The position numbers and the translations under genes are program-made. The notes below the pieces were generated by a model. It was not told the DNA's origin, ran no database searches, and saw only the letters and a program-made list of their open reading frames with translations. From assembly GCA_964017235.1 (NCBI GenBank), contig OZ024929.1:17791464-17855463 (forward strand): DNA of 64,000 nucleotides, given 5' to 3'. Below, in pieces: positions 1 through 11,560 of this stretch. Position 1 is the first letter of the stretch. The number at the start of each line of letters is the position of its first letter. Source of the DNA: Sabellastarte sp. h YS-2021. Its lineage: Eukaryota; Annelida; Polychaeta; Sabellida; Sabellidae.

Positions 1-722
1 GACAAGAATTCAGTTTGTTAAAAGCCAGGGCTGCATTTTTGTGAGAGATATGAATAAACAACTGCGTGTCGTCTGCATAAAAGTGGTATTTGATGTCAGG
101 ATGCGTTCCAATAACCTTACTCAAAGGAGTGGTGTATAAGGAGAACAGCAGAGGACCAAGGACGGAGCCTTGTGGTACTCCAAACAACAGCTCATGCAAA
201 TCAGAGAGGGTTGACCCAATTTTAATTGCCTGGAAACAGTGGCTGAGATAGGACGTGAACCACTTCAAGGCTGTGCCAGACACACCAAACCATGATTTAA
301 GACAATTAACAAGAGTCGGGTGGTCAATTGTGTCGAACGCAGCTGACAGATCCAGTAAGACCAATGCAGTAGGCTCGCCCCGTGATAGTGAGATATGGAT
401 CTCATTTTTGATAAGCAGCTGGGCGGTTTCTGTGGAGTGACCACTTTTGTATGCAGATTGCCTAGGATTATCAAGATTGTTACTATTGATATGTTGCATG
501 AGCTGTTTAACAACTACACGCTCCACCAATTTTGACATGAAACATAGTCCTGATACCGGTCGATAATTTTGCAAATCCTCATTTGGAAGTGAGGCTTTCT
601 TAATGAGAGGAGTGACAACTGCCTTCTTGAATTTTTGAGGAAATACACCCTCAGCCAATGACAGATTGACAAGTTTTGTAATTGACGGGAGTAAAATTTC
701 CACACAATCTTTCAAAAGAAAA
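1..722 (-). pseudogene. LINE reverse transcriptase, C-terminal half missing at window edge (CR1/L2-like)
   Basis: Read on the minus strand in one frame, this segment is open throughout and encodes the core of a non-LTR retrotransposon reverse transcriptase. In order it shows the PLIKK and NYRPVS region (about 560-650), LLDLSAAFDTIDH with the first catalytic aspartates (about 330-370), GVPQGSVLGPLLFSLYT (about 150-185) and the catalytic box FYADDTQLF (about 60-85). Such enzymes copy the element RNA at a nicked genomic target. The frame runs off the left edge, so the C-terminus lies outside the window. The N-terminal half of the same element resumes at 7163 after a 6.44-kb insertion, so the protein is broken here although this half carries no stop. 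The motif style points to the CR1/L2 group; the exact clade is inferred. Confidence 0.9.
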
Positions 723-1057
723 TTGCAAATTTAATAAGTAAATTAAATTTTTATAAGTTAATACCCTATCCAATGGACAATAGCTTATCCGGTCGGCGCA
801 GACCGGCCCGCCAAACGCCAGAAAAAGACGTCCTGTGTTGCCACTAGCTGGCCGGTCCGTAGTACTGTGCACTCCCCAGATGGCGCCTCGTACTTCCTTC
901 CTGTCTAGACAACCTGACGTCATAGCATCTTTTTCGTTGTCTAAACCTATTAGACCCCTAGTAAGTTGAAAGCGGGGTCGGTGGGAGGGTCTTGTGTGTC
1001 CATTGGATAGGGTATTAACTTATAAAAATTTAATTTACTTATTAAATTTGCAATTTT
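723..1057. repeat. Palindromic left terminus of composite element
   Basis: A 55-bp AT-rich arm (723-777) is repeated inverted at about 1003-1057, enclosing about 225 bp that include the left copy of the long CCGG-rich TIR. A second terminus beginning ATTGCGTTAATACATCC starts right after it, at 1059, and matches the far right end (7127-7162) better at the tip than the outer left end does. The left end was therefore probably rebuilt by a partial inverted duplication. Confidence 0.6.
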
Positions 1058-1439
1058 ATTGCGTTAATACATCCTATCCAATGGACAATAGCTGAATAAC
1101 TACCGCTTGGTCGGCGGGTAAGTTACTAGGGACTTATGTGAACTCACAAGTAATAGCAAATTTTAAACCTAAGGTCTAGGCTGACTTCGTCAGAAGACCT
1201 ATAGGTCCAGGCCTGGGTTGACTTTAAGGTCAGGAAACCCTGCAAGGCCATGGTCGGTTGCCAGCAGCCGGTTACCCGGGGCTATACCGCCGTTGCCCCC
1301 CCCCCCCCCTTTTTTACAGACCTGCTCTGAGGTAGGGGAAGAGAGGGATGAGTTCAGTCCCAGAATGCAAATAAACCTCCCGAAGGAAGCAGGCCACTCT
1401 TAATTCTTATGTACATGAAGAAACTGTTTATACATATAT

Positions 1440-4400
1440 ACAAATCTCCTCAAGCTAAGGGCCACTTGTGGATCTGCTGAGCAGCCACTACCGAGCCCAA
1501 TTGGTAAAGCCCTGAATCAGCCCAAGCCCCGACCTTCATATAGAACTGTGTGAAGGTATTGTGACTTCAGTGGCGGGCTGACAAGATTGGATCTAAGGAG
1601 ACTCCCGACTGGAAGACCTTAGGAGCAGCAAAGGCCCTGACATCATGGGCTTTAACCCGACGTCAAGTGTGGGCCTCCTGGTCAGAGAGCTCATAACATA
1701 GGATCACAGTCTGCTTGATCCAAGAGGAGATAGTGGCAGGTGAGATGTCTTTGTAGAAACCTTTCTTAAAGGAGACAAAAACCACCTCCTTATTCTGCCT
1801 GATGTCTGAGGTCCTGTCCAAATAGTAGCACAATGCTTTGAACTGACAGAGGGACCTGTCAGACTTGAGGGAACTATCCAGAATCGGGGCAAGGGCTGTT
1901 ATAACCCCCGGGACCACACTGGACACTCTATGGCCAGCTGATTCTAGGATAGAAAGCTGGGTGATGGATACAGGGACACCTTTGACCAATCGGATGGGTG
2001 TCCAATATATCAGTTTTGCTAGGCATGGATCTCACTTTTGCACTTGCCCGACCCAAGGGCCAAGAGGAATACCGTCTTGAAGGTCAAATGCTTCAAGGGG
2101 GGGGCCTCCTTGATTGGATCAAATGGAGTCTTAGCTGGTGCACAGCCAGTGAGAAGTTCCAGGAGGGTATGCCACTCCTGCCTTTGGGTCTGTCTCTGAG
2201 GAATCTATCCAGGAGACGAGTGAGATTTCCGTCCTTACCGATGTTGAAGGGTGAATTTCCCAGTTTATCAACAATGGGTGACCTATAACCATCAATGGTG
2301 CTGGGCTGTTTGCCAAGCATGTATCTCACTTCTACGCTTGCCCGACCCCATGGCCAAGAGGAAAACTGCCTTGAAGGTCAAATGTTTCAAGGAGGCCTAT
2401 AATTGGTTCAAAATGAACCTTGTCAACTGGTGCAAAAACCAGGGAGAGGTTCCAGGAGGGGGTTCCCCTCCGGCCTTTGGGTCTGTCTCAGTGGAAGCTA
2501 TCCAGGAGACGAGTGAGATTTTCATCCTTACTAACATTGATGGGCAAATTTTCCAGACTATCAGCAATGGTTGACCTGAACCATCAATGGTACTGGGCTG
2601 CAACTTCCTGTCCTGAAGCAGGTACCTAAGGAAGTCAGTAACTGACTTTACAGGTGGTGCCCGAAGTCCACCTGATGAATGATACATCACTTGGTAAAAA
2701 TGACCCATTTGCCCCATAGACTGATCTGATTGACCTCCCTTTGAGGAGCCTCAATTCTTGCTGTCACTGCCTCAGACAAGTCCTGCTCTTCAATTGCTGA
2801 GGCTCTAGGAGCCCTGCATGGAGATTAAGATTTGTCAGATTTCTGTGAGGGATCTGATCGAATGGCTGTGAACAGGCTGGGCAGATTGGGCAGGTTCAGC
2901 GGGATGTGGCTGGACATGGCCACTAGATCCCAAGACCAAGGCATGTTGGGCCACCCCGGAGCAATCAGAATGATTCTCTTACATGGGGAGTCTTGCAACT
3001 TCTCCACCACTTTGCCCAATATGGCTGATGGTGAGAAGGTGTATCCTTTTAGATCCTACCATGGCCGACTGAGCACATCCACTGCTGTGGCCAGGGGAAC
3101 CGGTACCGGTGACACAAAACAGAGGTGACTTGTCGAACCTCGTGGCAAATAAGTCTATTTTGGGCCGGTGCCACCTACTGCCTAGAGTGGAAGATCTCTG
3201 GAAGGAGAAACCACTGTTTGGATGGTCTGGCCTAGCCTGGACAGCCTGTCTGCTACCACATTAGGCCGGCCTGGAATGTGTCGTGCTTAGAGTCACTTGT
3301 TTCCTGGTACACCAGGTCAAGATTCTCCATAGTAGGGCACAAAGTGGGCCCAACCTCATTCCTCCTTCCTTTATGTATGACACTACTGTGGTGTTGTCAG
3401 TTGCTACAAGTACTATCTTGTTTGAGCAAAGGTCTTAGAACTCTGAAAGTCAGAAAAAACTGCGTAGAGTTCTAGATAGTTTATATACAACTTGCTTCCC
3501 GGAGGGGACCAGGTTGCTCTTGCAAAGTGCTCATCTAAGTGAGCGCCCCACCCTTCTATTGATGCGTCTGTAAATATTTGCAGAGCATGTTTTATTGAGT
3601 GTAATGGTTGGCCTGTAAGTGGATTGTCTTCCTTCAGCCACCATTGTAAATGGGGGTGCAGGGACCTGGGGACTTGGATCACCTTTTCCAGTGATTCTGG
3701 TACCCTCCAGTTGTTTTGAGATGCCACTGTATGGGTCTCATATGAAGTCGACCTAGCTTAACCTGCTTTTCTGTAGCCGTCATTAACCTATCAAGGACAT
3801 GAATTCCTAGACCGGGCAAGCCGGTAGGGATAGCAGTTTAACATAGTCTCTTGAAGGTTCTGTCACCGGTCCAGAGTCGGTCGGAACCGATCAGACCTGA
3901 AGTCGAACTGGTAGCCAACAAAAACAAAGTCTTGTTTGGGCTCCCGCTCTGGTTTCTGTAAGTTCATCAGCCAACCCAGTTGCTGATACATTATTTACCA
4001 GTTCCTGTGTATGTTGGAGACAAGCCTGGTGGGATCTGGCTCCCACCAACCAGTCGTCTAGGTACTGGTGGCTTCTTAAATCCTTGTGTATGGTCACAAA
4101 TTTCACCTCCTTTGGTATCACAGTGAACTCCAAAGGTGCTGTGGGCAAAACCGAATAGCAGGCATTACCTGGATTGTCCTTGTATAGGTATATGGGAGTA
4201 GGTATCCCTCCTTGAACATTTATAATACCAAGGGTCCAGCCCCCAAGGCTTCCTAAGTTCCCTAAAAAAAAAAAAAAGGGGGGCTTAGTCTGGACCCTAC
4301 AGGCAGATTGTGTGCCACATTTGGGACATTTGGTATTTTGATAAACATTTTCTGTCCCTCCGGACACTGGTCCGGTCTGGTGACAATAATCCAGGTTAAC

Positions 4401-4440
4401 AGTCTCTCTGTTCTTATTGTGGTCTGGTGGGGCTGACACA
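1440..4440 (-). pseudogene. Decayed DIRS-type retroelement fragment (RT, RNase H, tyrosine recombinase)
   Basis: On the minus strand, successive blocks resemble the pol and recombinase regions of DIRS elements in the expected order. RT with HQYLDDWLV lies near 4040-4080. The RNase H block IFTDASIEGWGAH lies near 3550-3590. The linker block APGWPNMPWSWDL lies near 2920-2970. Tyrosine recombinase blocks SLCQFKAL and FYKDISPATISSWIK lie near 1720-1850, and the C-terminal catalytic stretch with VKAHDVRAF and NTFTQFYMK lies near 1520-1660. The frame changes several times and stops occur, so it is a relic. It diverges from the better-preserved DIRS element at 17.8-23.6 kb and was carried in by the composite insertion. 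Frames are recognised by family resemblance; exact ends are uncertain. Confidence 0.8.
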
Positions 4441-4739
4441 ACTTTTCATATTAATAGACTCTTTGCCCCGGGCCAGCAGCCTGCAAGGTGCAGCATTTAC
4501 AGAGCAATTGTTATTCGTGAGATGTCTGACCCCTGGCCGGACCTGATGACAAAATTTATTATTATCTCTCCAGTCAAGTCCAGCACTGATAACAGATTGC
4601 TGAGAGATGTGATAAGGGAAGGTTTCCTGGCAGTAGGTTGGGACACTGTCATGTCACATCACCAAGACCACTGACCGGTCTAAGAATTCTGTAACCAAAT
4701 TAACCTTAGGCAACTCTGTCCGGTACCAGGACTCCATAC

Positions 4740-5450
4740 CCGGTACTTAACTGTAAGGACTGTGTAGCCAGCACCCTGTTAGTAGACCTGTAACCCGTAG
4801 GTTGAAGCAAGTGTACTAGGCTGTGTAGCCAATACCAGTCGGTACACTCTGTAACCAGTTGTTGAAGCAAGTGTACTAGGCTGTGTAGCCAGTACCACCC
4901 GGTACACTCTGTAACCAGTTGTTGAAGCCAGTGTACAAGGTTGTGTAGCCGGTACACTGTAACCAGTTGAGGCTACTGTATAAGGCTGTGAAGCCGGTAG
5001 CCGGTCGGTACATACTGTAACCAGTTGTTGAAGTGAGTGTACCAGCTGTGTAGCCAGTACCAGCCGGTACACTCTGTAACCAGTTGTTGAAGCCAGTGTA
5101 CAAGGCTGTGTAGCCGGTACACTGTAACCAGTTGAGGCTACTGTATAAGGCTGTGAAGCCGGTAGCCGGTAGGTACATACTGTAACCAGTTATTGAAGTA
5201 AGTGTACAAGGCTGTTCAGCCGGTAGTCGGTCGGCACACTCTGTAACCAGTTTTTGAAGTAAGTGTACAAGGCTGTGTAGCCAGTAGGTACACTGTGTAA
5301 CCAGTTGCTGAATGAAGTTTACAACTATCTTGACTGTGCTGAATTCAATTTTCTCCATTAATTCCTCTGTAACCGGTTGTTGAAGCAAGTGTACAAGGCT
5401 GTATAGCCGGTACTGGTCGGTACACTCTGTAACCAGTTGTTGAAACAATT
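4740..5450. repeat. 60-bp minisatellite
   Basis: Copies of a 60-bp unit (CTGTGTAGCCAGTACC, then CTGTAACCAGTTGTTGAAG) recur; for example 4801-4830 and 4861-4890 are nearly identical with a spacing of exactly 60. About nine copies are contiguous and more degenerate ones reach 5450. The unit length is divisible by three, so long but meaningless minus-strand frames appear (for example 4876-5604). The same unit recurs at 9220-9390. Confidence 0.9.
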
Positions 5451-5589
5451 TACAACTATCTTTTGTGTAAAATTCAGCTGGCTGTAGGTTTCCGCCATTA
5501 ATAAAAGTATTTCTTGGAACACACGTCTTATTTGTAGATTTTGACAGTTGCTGGGAAAACCCTTGTGAGCTATATTTAGAAACAAATGT

Positions 5590-6520
5590 TGGTCGGTGTG
5601 TCACGTGACCAGCTTGCTGGTCGGAGGGACAACGTGATTGGCTGATTGGAGATGACGATCAGCTTCGTGAACTGGTCGGAAAATCACGTGACCAACTTCG
5701 GGGATACGCCCTCACTAGAGGTGTTCTTTCCTCATACCACAGTAAACGTAAGCTTACTGGTCGACTGATGTCTGTAGCAGAGATGTCTGTACCAGTACGC
5801 TGGAGGTGGATTACAGGAACTAAAAACTGGAATCACAGTAGACGTGAGTGCAAAGAATGTACTTCCGACCTTCTTGTTCGGTGAATCAGGTGATAAACTT
5901 CGTGACTGGTCGGTGAAAACACGTGACCAGTTTCGTGAAGACACGCGATTGGCTGACTGGATATGACGTCAGAGGTCGCGTTCTTTTGTGCTGGCCGGCC
6001 GGCTGATGCTTTAAAAGCAGAGAAGCCTGGGCCATTGCGCTCTGTAGATGAAGTCCTGGCCGGTCTGAAGTCGATTCTTCTTTTCAGCCGGCTGTACACT
6101 CAAACCAGTTTCCTGGCCATCCACCTCCCTTACTACCGACATAATTGCCGGGTCCACAAGGGAGGGACTGAGAGTGATTAAAGATGAAGTTCCTTCTATG
6201 TAAATACTAGGTGAGGTCGGCTGAACATGAGCTTGCCGGTCGACTAATGCTTTACAGCAAAGATGTCTGGACCAGTGCGCTCTGAAGAAATCTGAAGAAT
6301 TCATCTCTTGCTGCTGATGCACATATATATAAGCTTACCGGTCGACTAATGCTTTAAAGCAAAGATGTCTGGACCAGTGCGCTCTGAAGAAATCTGAAGA
6401 ATTCACCTATTGCTTCTGATGAAAAAACACTAAATACTCGAGCTAGGCTGGTGTGACTGATGCTTTACAGCAGAGAAGTCGGTACCAGTGCGCTCTGAAG
6501 AATGCACCTCTTGGGGATTT
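5590..6520. repeat. Degenerate repeats of about 100 bp with CACGTG motifs
   Basis: Blocks containing GACTAATGCTTTACAGCA followed by CCAGTGCGCTCTGAAGAA recur at about 6240, 6340 and 6450, with weaker copies at 5760 and 6000. Three CACGTGACC motifs occur at 5601-5610, 5684-5693 and 5919-5928. No coding region is recognised. Confidence 0.65.
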
Positions 6521-7162
6521 CCTTCTATTTGCAGTGTTCAAAACTACGTAGATTGAAGATTTCCGTGATATCTATTCGTAGTACTAGAAAAGACGTTTCT
6601 ATGGTGATTGAACTGGAAGTTACAGAGTACATTCAACAAACGAACACGGATAAAAATACCTGTAAGTAGTATATCCATTATTTCCTTAATATTGTCGATC
6701 TGCCCCTAACAACACCATGGTTGAATGGGAGGAAACTAGAAAAAAATGGCTGCCTTCATATTCCTCGTCGATTACTGCCCTATCATCAACACTAAATTGA
6801 GTCAGCTAGGGAGCGTTTCCAGCAGATTTCTTAAGGTATATCCGTGCTTGATATGCAGATAACATTTCTACACTAAAATATTCCCAAATAAGGTCGAAAA
6901 TCCGTCATAATGCACACTTTTCCTTTTAAAACTCTGGAGATGTTGAAAACACGTCTGCACAGTACACGCGCCAAACGAAAAAGATGCTATGACGTCAGGT
7001 TGTCTAGACAGGAAGGAAGTACGAGGCGCCATCTGGGGAGTGCACAGTACTACGGACCGGCCAGCTAGTGGCAACACAGGACGTCTTTTTCTGGCGTTTG
7101 GCGGGCCGGTCTGCGCCGACCGGATAAGCTATTGTCCATTGGATAGGATGTATTAACGCAAT

Positions 7163-8705
7163 AAAAGTAGGGACTGGATCTAAAAGACATGATTTTGTAG
7201 GGGAATTTTTGATGATTTTTAGTACCTCGTCCTCCGAGACCTCATTGAAGGAAGGTAGGTTGGGAGGTGTACACATGGGTGATATGACTGTTGCCGAAGA
7301 GGCTGTGAACATATCACGAATCCTTTTGATTTTTTTATGAAAGAAGGAAGCAAATTTGTTTGCTAAGGATTTCTCAGACTGATGATGAGGGAGAGTACTC
7401 TCTTGACCACTATTGAGGACTTGACGAAGTGTATGCCATAACTTCTTTGGGTCACGGCTGTTATCACTAATGATGGTGCTATAGTATTCAGCCTTGTCTC
7501 TTTTTATGATTGCATTGCACCGGGCAATCTGTCTGCGCAATCTACTTCTGCTCAACTGTGACCTATCCCTACGCCACATGTGCTCAAATTGACGCCTGAT
7601 AGATTTGGCCCTACGGTAAGAATCTGACAGCCATCCAGCTGGTGTTTTCTTAGCTCTTTGACAAATCAATGGTGCATGCCTGTCCAACACACCACCAAGG
7701 TCACGAATATACTGGTCATACAGGTCTGCAGCCACTATAGCAGGAGATGTGACAAAGGATGTGTTTGCAAGATCCTCACAAAAGCTCTTCATATTGATTT
7801 TATGGTACCTGCGGTAAGAAATACTGTCAACCTTCGGTACTGCAGGGCATGCAAAATCCAAATGACATTTCACCAGTGCATGATCTGAGACCATTTCCCC
7901 AACTGTCGCATTACTGACAAAGGAGGAATCGCTTGGGCTAAGTATCAGATCCAGTGTATGACCATGCAAGTGGGTAGCTTTATTAACATTTTGGGCAAGA
8001 TTAGAGGTATCTAATAGATTGAGAAATTTTCTTTGGTCAATACAATCTGTATCCACATGGACATTGAAGTCTCCACAGATGATAAAGGAGGAAGTGAGAG
8101 ATGACAGAAAACCACAGAAATGCAGGAAATCATCAAGAAAGGCAGAGGAACATGAACCTGGGGTGCGATAGACACAAGCCATAACAAATGATTTTGAGTT
8201 AGTGACAATTGATTTCGAAAGTGGAATGTGTTGGTGCGTCAACAGTCTTAGCAGGTAAGTTTTTCTTGGAAAGGAAGCCCACTCCGCCACCACGACCAAT
8301 CGTCCGGGGCCTATGAGTGAGTTGAAATCCAGGCGGAGTTACTGACTTCAGTAGGCTGTCGGTATCAGAAATGTGAATGTGAGTTTCTGCAAGTGCCAAA
8401 ATATCAAGATTATTCGAGACAATTGTGTCACAGATCAAGGGACCCTTATTCCTGATGGAACGGCAATTCACAAAGCCAAAGTTTATAGGACCTGGATTAA
8501 GGGCGATGTCACCAGATAACAACAACAGAATCAAAAGACATTTGAACCTGGCATATGCAGGGAACTTATTTGAGAAAATTTTACAGGAGTAATCCCTGAT
8601 CGGGGCAGGAACACGAAGGGCACAGGGAGAGACTAAGAACTGACTTTGGTCAGCCACTTTCAGCCAAAAGAGGAGACTGAAGCACAGAAAACCCAACAAC
8701 ATCAT
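7163..8705 (-). pseudogene. LINE N-terminal region and AP endonuclease, frameshifted and interrupted
   Basis: This is the 5' half of the minus-strand LINE. The first frame starts at an ATG at 8705 with a hydrophobic N-terminus, then a DIALNPGP motif (8487-8510), then the endonuclease start (FVNCRSIRNK, ILALAETHI, GRGGGVGFL). Near 8220 the frame shifts by one and continues in the next frame with ACVYRTPGS, CGDFNVHVD, HTLDLILS and the catalytic SDHAL. A basic linker with WLSDSYRRAK follows, then the RT start KSCLLDPVPT. At 7163-7166 it meets the AAAA duplication of the 6.44-kb insert; the RT resumes at 722. The endonuclease of such elements nicks the target DNA to prime reverse transcription. 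Two lesions (frameshift and insertion) make this copy inactive. Confidence 0.9.
8487..8510 (-). other. 2A-like NPGP motif near LINE N-terminus
   Basis: The minus strand encodes GDIALNPGP directly after a leucine-rich stretch at the start of the LINE ORF. Co-translational 2A separation sites have the consensus D-[VI]-E-x-N-P-G-P, and such sites are known at the N-termini of CR1-type LINEs of marine invertebrates. Here the consensus glutamate is alanine, so activity is doubtful. Confidence 0.6.
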
Positions 8706-9214
8706 GGCTAAGGAGCAGGCAAGACAGAGTAATAGACACCTAGCAAACTAAGTGGTTGGGGTGACTCATGATAAATGTCCCTAGTAAGCTCACGTTCCGA
8801 TCTTCGTCCCGTGGGCGACTCACGGGCACCCTATTCACCCCAATAAGCCTCAGAACCTTAAAACTGCCCTCAAGATAGCCACAATAACTTATATAACACA
8901 AGAACCATACAACAAAGCAGCAAAAAAGGTTACTGGAATAACTCTGTGAAAGATAAATAATAGGGATGATACACCAATAGTTTGGACAGTTACACGGTAA
9001 TTCCCAGTAAATGGGCGATAATACCCGATTATGGGGTAATAAAAGAGCAGACAGCTATAAACTACATAAGTGGTAGAAAAATGAAAACATGGTGTAGTAA
9101 AACAATAATTGAAATAATTGGACTGAGAAATGTGTACTAATATGCTGAATTGGTGTTACAATTGGAGTTTATAATTTTGTTTTCGAGAAAAACGACGTCT
9201 CCGTGGTTCGTACT
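8706..9214 (-). other. Probable LINE 5' untranslated region
   Basis: This is non-coding sequence between the LINE ORF start and the first minisatellite unit of the second composite element. I assign it to the LINE by position only; the true 5' end of the element cannot be seen. Confidence 0.4.
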
Positions 9215-11015
9215 AAATGACTAACTAGTTGTTGAAGCAAGTGTACAAGGCTGTGTAGCCAGTACCAGTCGGTACACTCTGTAACTAGTTGTTGAAGCAA
9301 GTGTACAAGCCTGTGTAGCCAGTACCAGTCGGTACACTCTGTAACCAGTTGTTGAAGCAAGCAACTGTAACCAGTTGTTGAAGCAAGCAATTGCTAAAGC
9401 AATTTTACAACTGTCTTCTGTGTTGAATTCAGCTTGCTGTATGTTTCCTCCATTAATGTACCGGTAGATCTGTCCTCACTGGACATGTGCCCTGTACCTG
9501 CCTTTTCCTTGCCAGTAATGGTGGGAACAGGAGATTTCTCTGTAACTGGCAATACTCTGTAACCGGTAGCCCTGCTTAAGAAGTGGCCGGTTCATATAAT
9601 GATCTGTTGGTTGGATGATTCTTGATGCTGGGTGGCAAGAAGCTATTGGGCTACCGGCTAGTGTGAAGGTCGGTATAAGCTCTGTAACCGGCTAGTGTGA
9701 AACAAACTGATCAGTGTAGGTTGTGTAGCCGGTAGCCGGCCGGAATACTCTGTAACCGGTCAGTAGCCTCTGTAAACGGCTTGTATTTGGTGCTGTCTGT
9801 AGTACTAGTCAGATTGTTATCAGTCTTAGGCCGGTAAACAGGCTGCTGATGAACAATGGCCGGTGGAGGTTGGTGCTCTCTTTAGTTTTCCTGTCTTTCA
9901 CTACCCCAAAGGTGCTACTCGACTTTTCTGAACTCTTATTAATCTTCTCGACTTTCGCTAACACAAGGTTGCTACTCAACACTTCTCAAGTTCTAACTGT
10001 TTCTTGTGTTCTGTTGATTTCACGTCTTCATTGCCAAATTTGACAGTTGCTGGGATAGCCCTTGTGAGCTATATTTAGAAATCCCACGCATGCGCAGTGC
10101 ACCGGCCGCTTGGCTGGAGATGATGTAGTTGTGTTTCTTTGAGGCCGGCTGATATTTCCGGCCGCTTACAGCAATGCTGGTATCAAGAGTGAGGACGGGA
10201 TTCTATTCATAGATCTCGCAAGTGACCTTTTGACTACTTGCTGGCCGCTTACAGCAATGCTGGTATGAACAGTGAAGACAGGAATTCTATTTATAGATCT
10301 CGCAAGCGACCTTTTGACTAGTTGCTGGCCGCTTACAGCAATGCTGGTATGGAGAGTGAAGACGGGAATTCTATTTATAGATCTCGCAAGCGATCTGTAC
10401 TTGTCTCCTTGTTGGCCTCTTACAACAATGCTGGGATAAACAGTGAAGACGGTACTTCTATTTATAGATCTCGCAAGCGACCTGCCACTTGCTGGAGATG
10501 AAGAAGTTAAGGAAACTCTTTGAAATGCACATTCCAGCATATTTCATTGTAGTCCATCTTCTACTGGCCCTATCATCAACACAAGGTTGAATCGACAAGG
10601 GAGGAAACTAGCAACATGGCCGTCCGCATATTTTTCGTTGCTTACTGCCCTATCATCAATGTAAGATTGAGTCGACTAGGGAGCGTTTCCAGCAGATTTC
10701 TTAAGGTGAATCTGTGCTTGGTATGTATATAACATTTCTGCAATAAAATATTTGCAATTGAGGTTGAAAATCCGCCATTATCCAAACTTTCTGCAGATGT
10801 TGAAAACACGTCTGCACACTACACGCGCCAAACGAAAAAGATGCTATGACGTCAGGTTGTCTAGACAGGAAGTACAAGGCGCCATCTGGGGAGTGCACAG
10901 TACTACGGACCAGCCAGCCGGTGGAAACACAGGATGTCTTTTTCTGGCGTTTGGCAGGCCGGTCTACGCCGACCGGTTTAGCAAATTGTCCATTGGATAG
11001 TATTATTAACGCAAT
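9215..11015. mobile_element. Partial second copy of the composite CCGG-rich TIR element
   Basis: This segment shares with 723-7162 the 60-bp minisatellite (9220-9390), the block TTTGACAGTTGCTGGGA (about 10040, compare 5540), the pre-terminal block GGGAGCGTTTCCAGCAGATT (about 10679, compare 6808) and the complete right terminus (10800-11015), ending GTATTA..AACGCAAT before an A-run. Its left end is absent; the LINE 5' end abuts it instead. The simplest history is that the LINE inserted into this copy and was later hit by the 6.44-kb copy. Confidence 0.65.
10161..10495. repeat. 84-bp tandem repeat, four copies
   Basis: Units starting GCCGCTTACAGCAATGCTGG occur at 10161, 10244, 10328 and (variant) 10415. 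Each ends in TATTTATAGATCTCGCAAG or a close variant. The array lies inside the second composite element and its minus-strand frame is a repeat artefact. Confidence 0.85.
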
Positions 11016-11369
11016 AAAAACGCGGTTTCCTCAAATTCGGGTTATTTTTTTTCGAAACACCCGGCTGCTTTTCATTGTCGTAAACGCCCATCCCCAACTT
11101 TTGCAAATATTTGGTCACATTGCCCATGGGCGTTACAGAGCGTGGCACCGGTATATTTTTCAAAGCTTGTGTTTTTCCAGTGTTAAATTTAAAGAAATTC
11201 CGAAATTTTACAAATTATTGGAAATCTATGAATAAATATAAACATCTTACATATTTGAAATATGATATGGCTCACATACTTACATTATTTGCCTTTTCTC
11301 AAAGCTTTCCATAATAAATGAAAAAACAAGCAACAACTTCCTACACCTTACGGTTTCCGAGATATAGCC

Positions 11370-11560
11370 CAGACACAGTGTTGATTCTAGGAATTTCGAA
11401 AAGTGGGGGCGATCCCCCACCACTGCACAAAATGTGGGGGCGGGGCTAAAAATTCTGGGGGACGACTTCATGATAAAGTTTAAACTAATGAAGAATTCTT
11501 CTTCAGTTTATTTAGACATTATTAACAGTGGACTTCTAATAGTGATCAAGGCCACTTGGC
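11370..11560 (+). repeat. Dispersed direct repeat, copy 1 (other copy at 25240-25420)
   Basis: GTGTTGATTCTAGGAATTT, then a GTGGGGGCGATCCCCCACCA hairpin and GGGGACGACTT, recurs in the same orientation near 25245. The hairpin GGGGGCGATCCCCC is preserved in both copies. The family is not recognised. Confidence 0.7.

Larger units (their letters stand above)
723..7162. mobile_element. 6.44-kb composite foldback/TIR element inserted in the LINE
   Basis: The two ends are inverted copies of each other over roughly 200 bp (about 723-940 and 6960-7162). Both contain CCTATCCAATGGACAATAGC near the tip and a GC-rich stretch rich in CCGG. AAAA at 719-722 and again at 7163-7166 flanks the insertion. Removing the insert plus one AAAA restores the LINE reading frame through P-T-F-L-L-K, which fixes the boundaries. 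Inside the left end is a second inverted arrangement: a 55-bp sequence at 723-777 returns inverted at about 1000-1054, followed by a second terminus-like sequence at 1059. The body holds a decayed DIRS fragment (1440-4440), a 60-bp minisatellite (4740-5450) and other short repeats. No transposase of its own is visible, so it is probably non-autonomous. Confidence 0.75.

Noticed and set aside
4876..5604. 242-codon minus-strand frame
   Set aside because: It is the 60-bp minisatellite read in frame; the peptide is a simple repeat.
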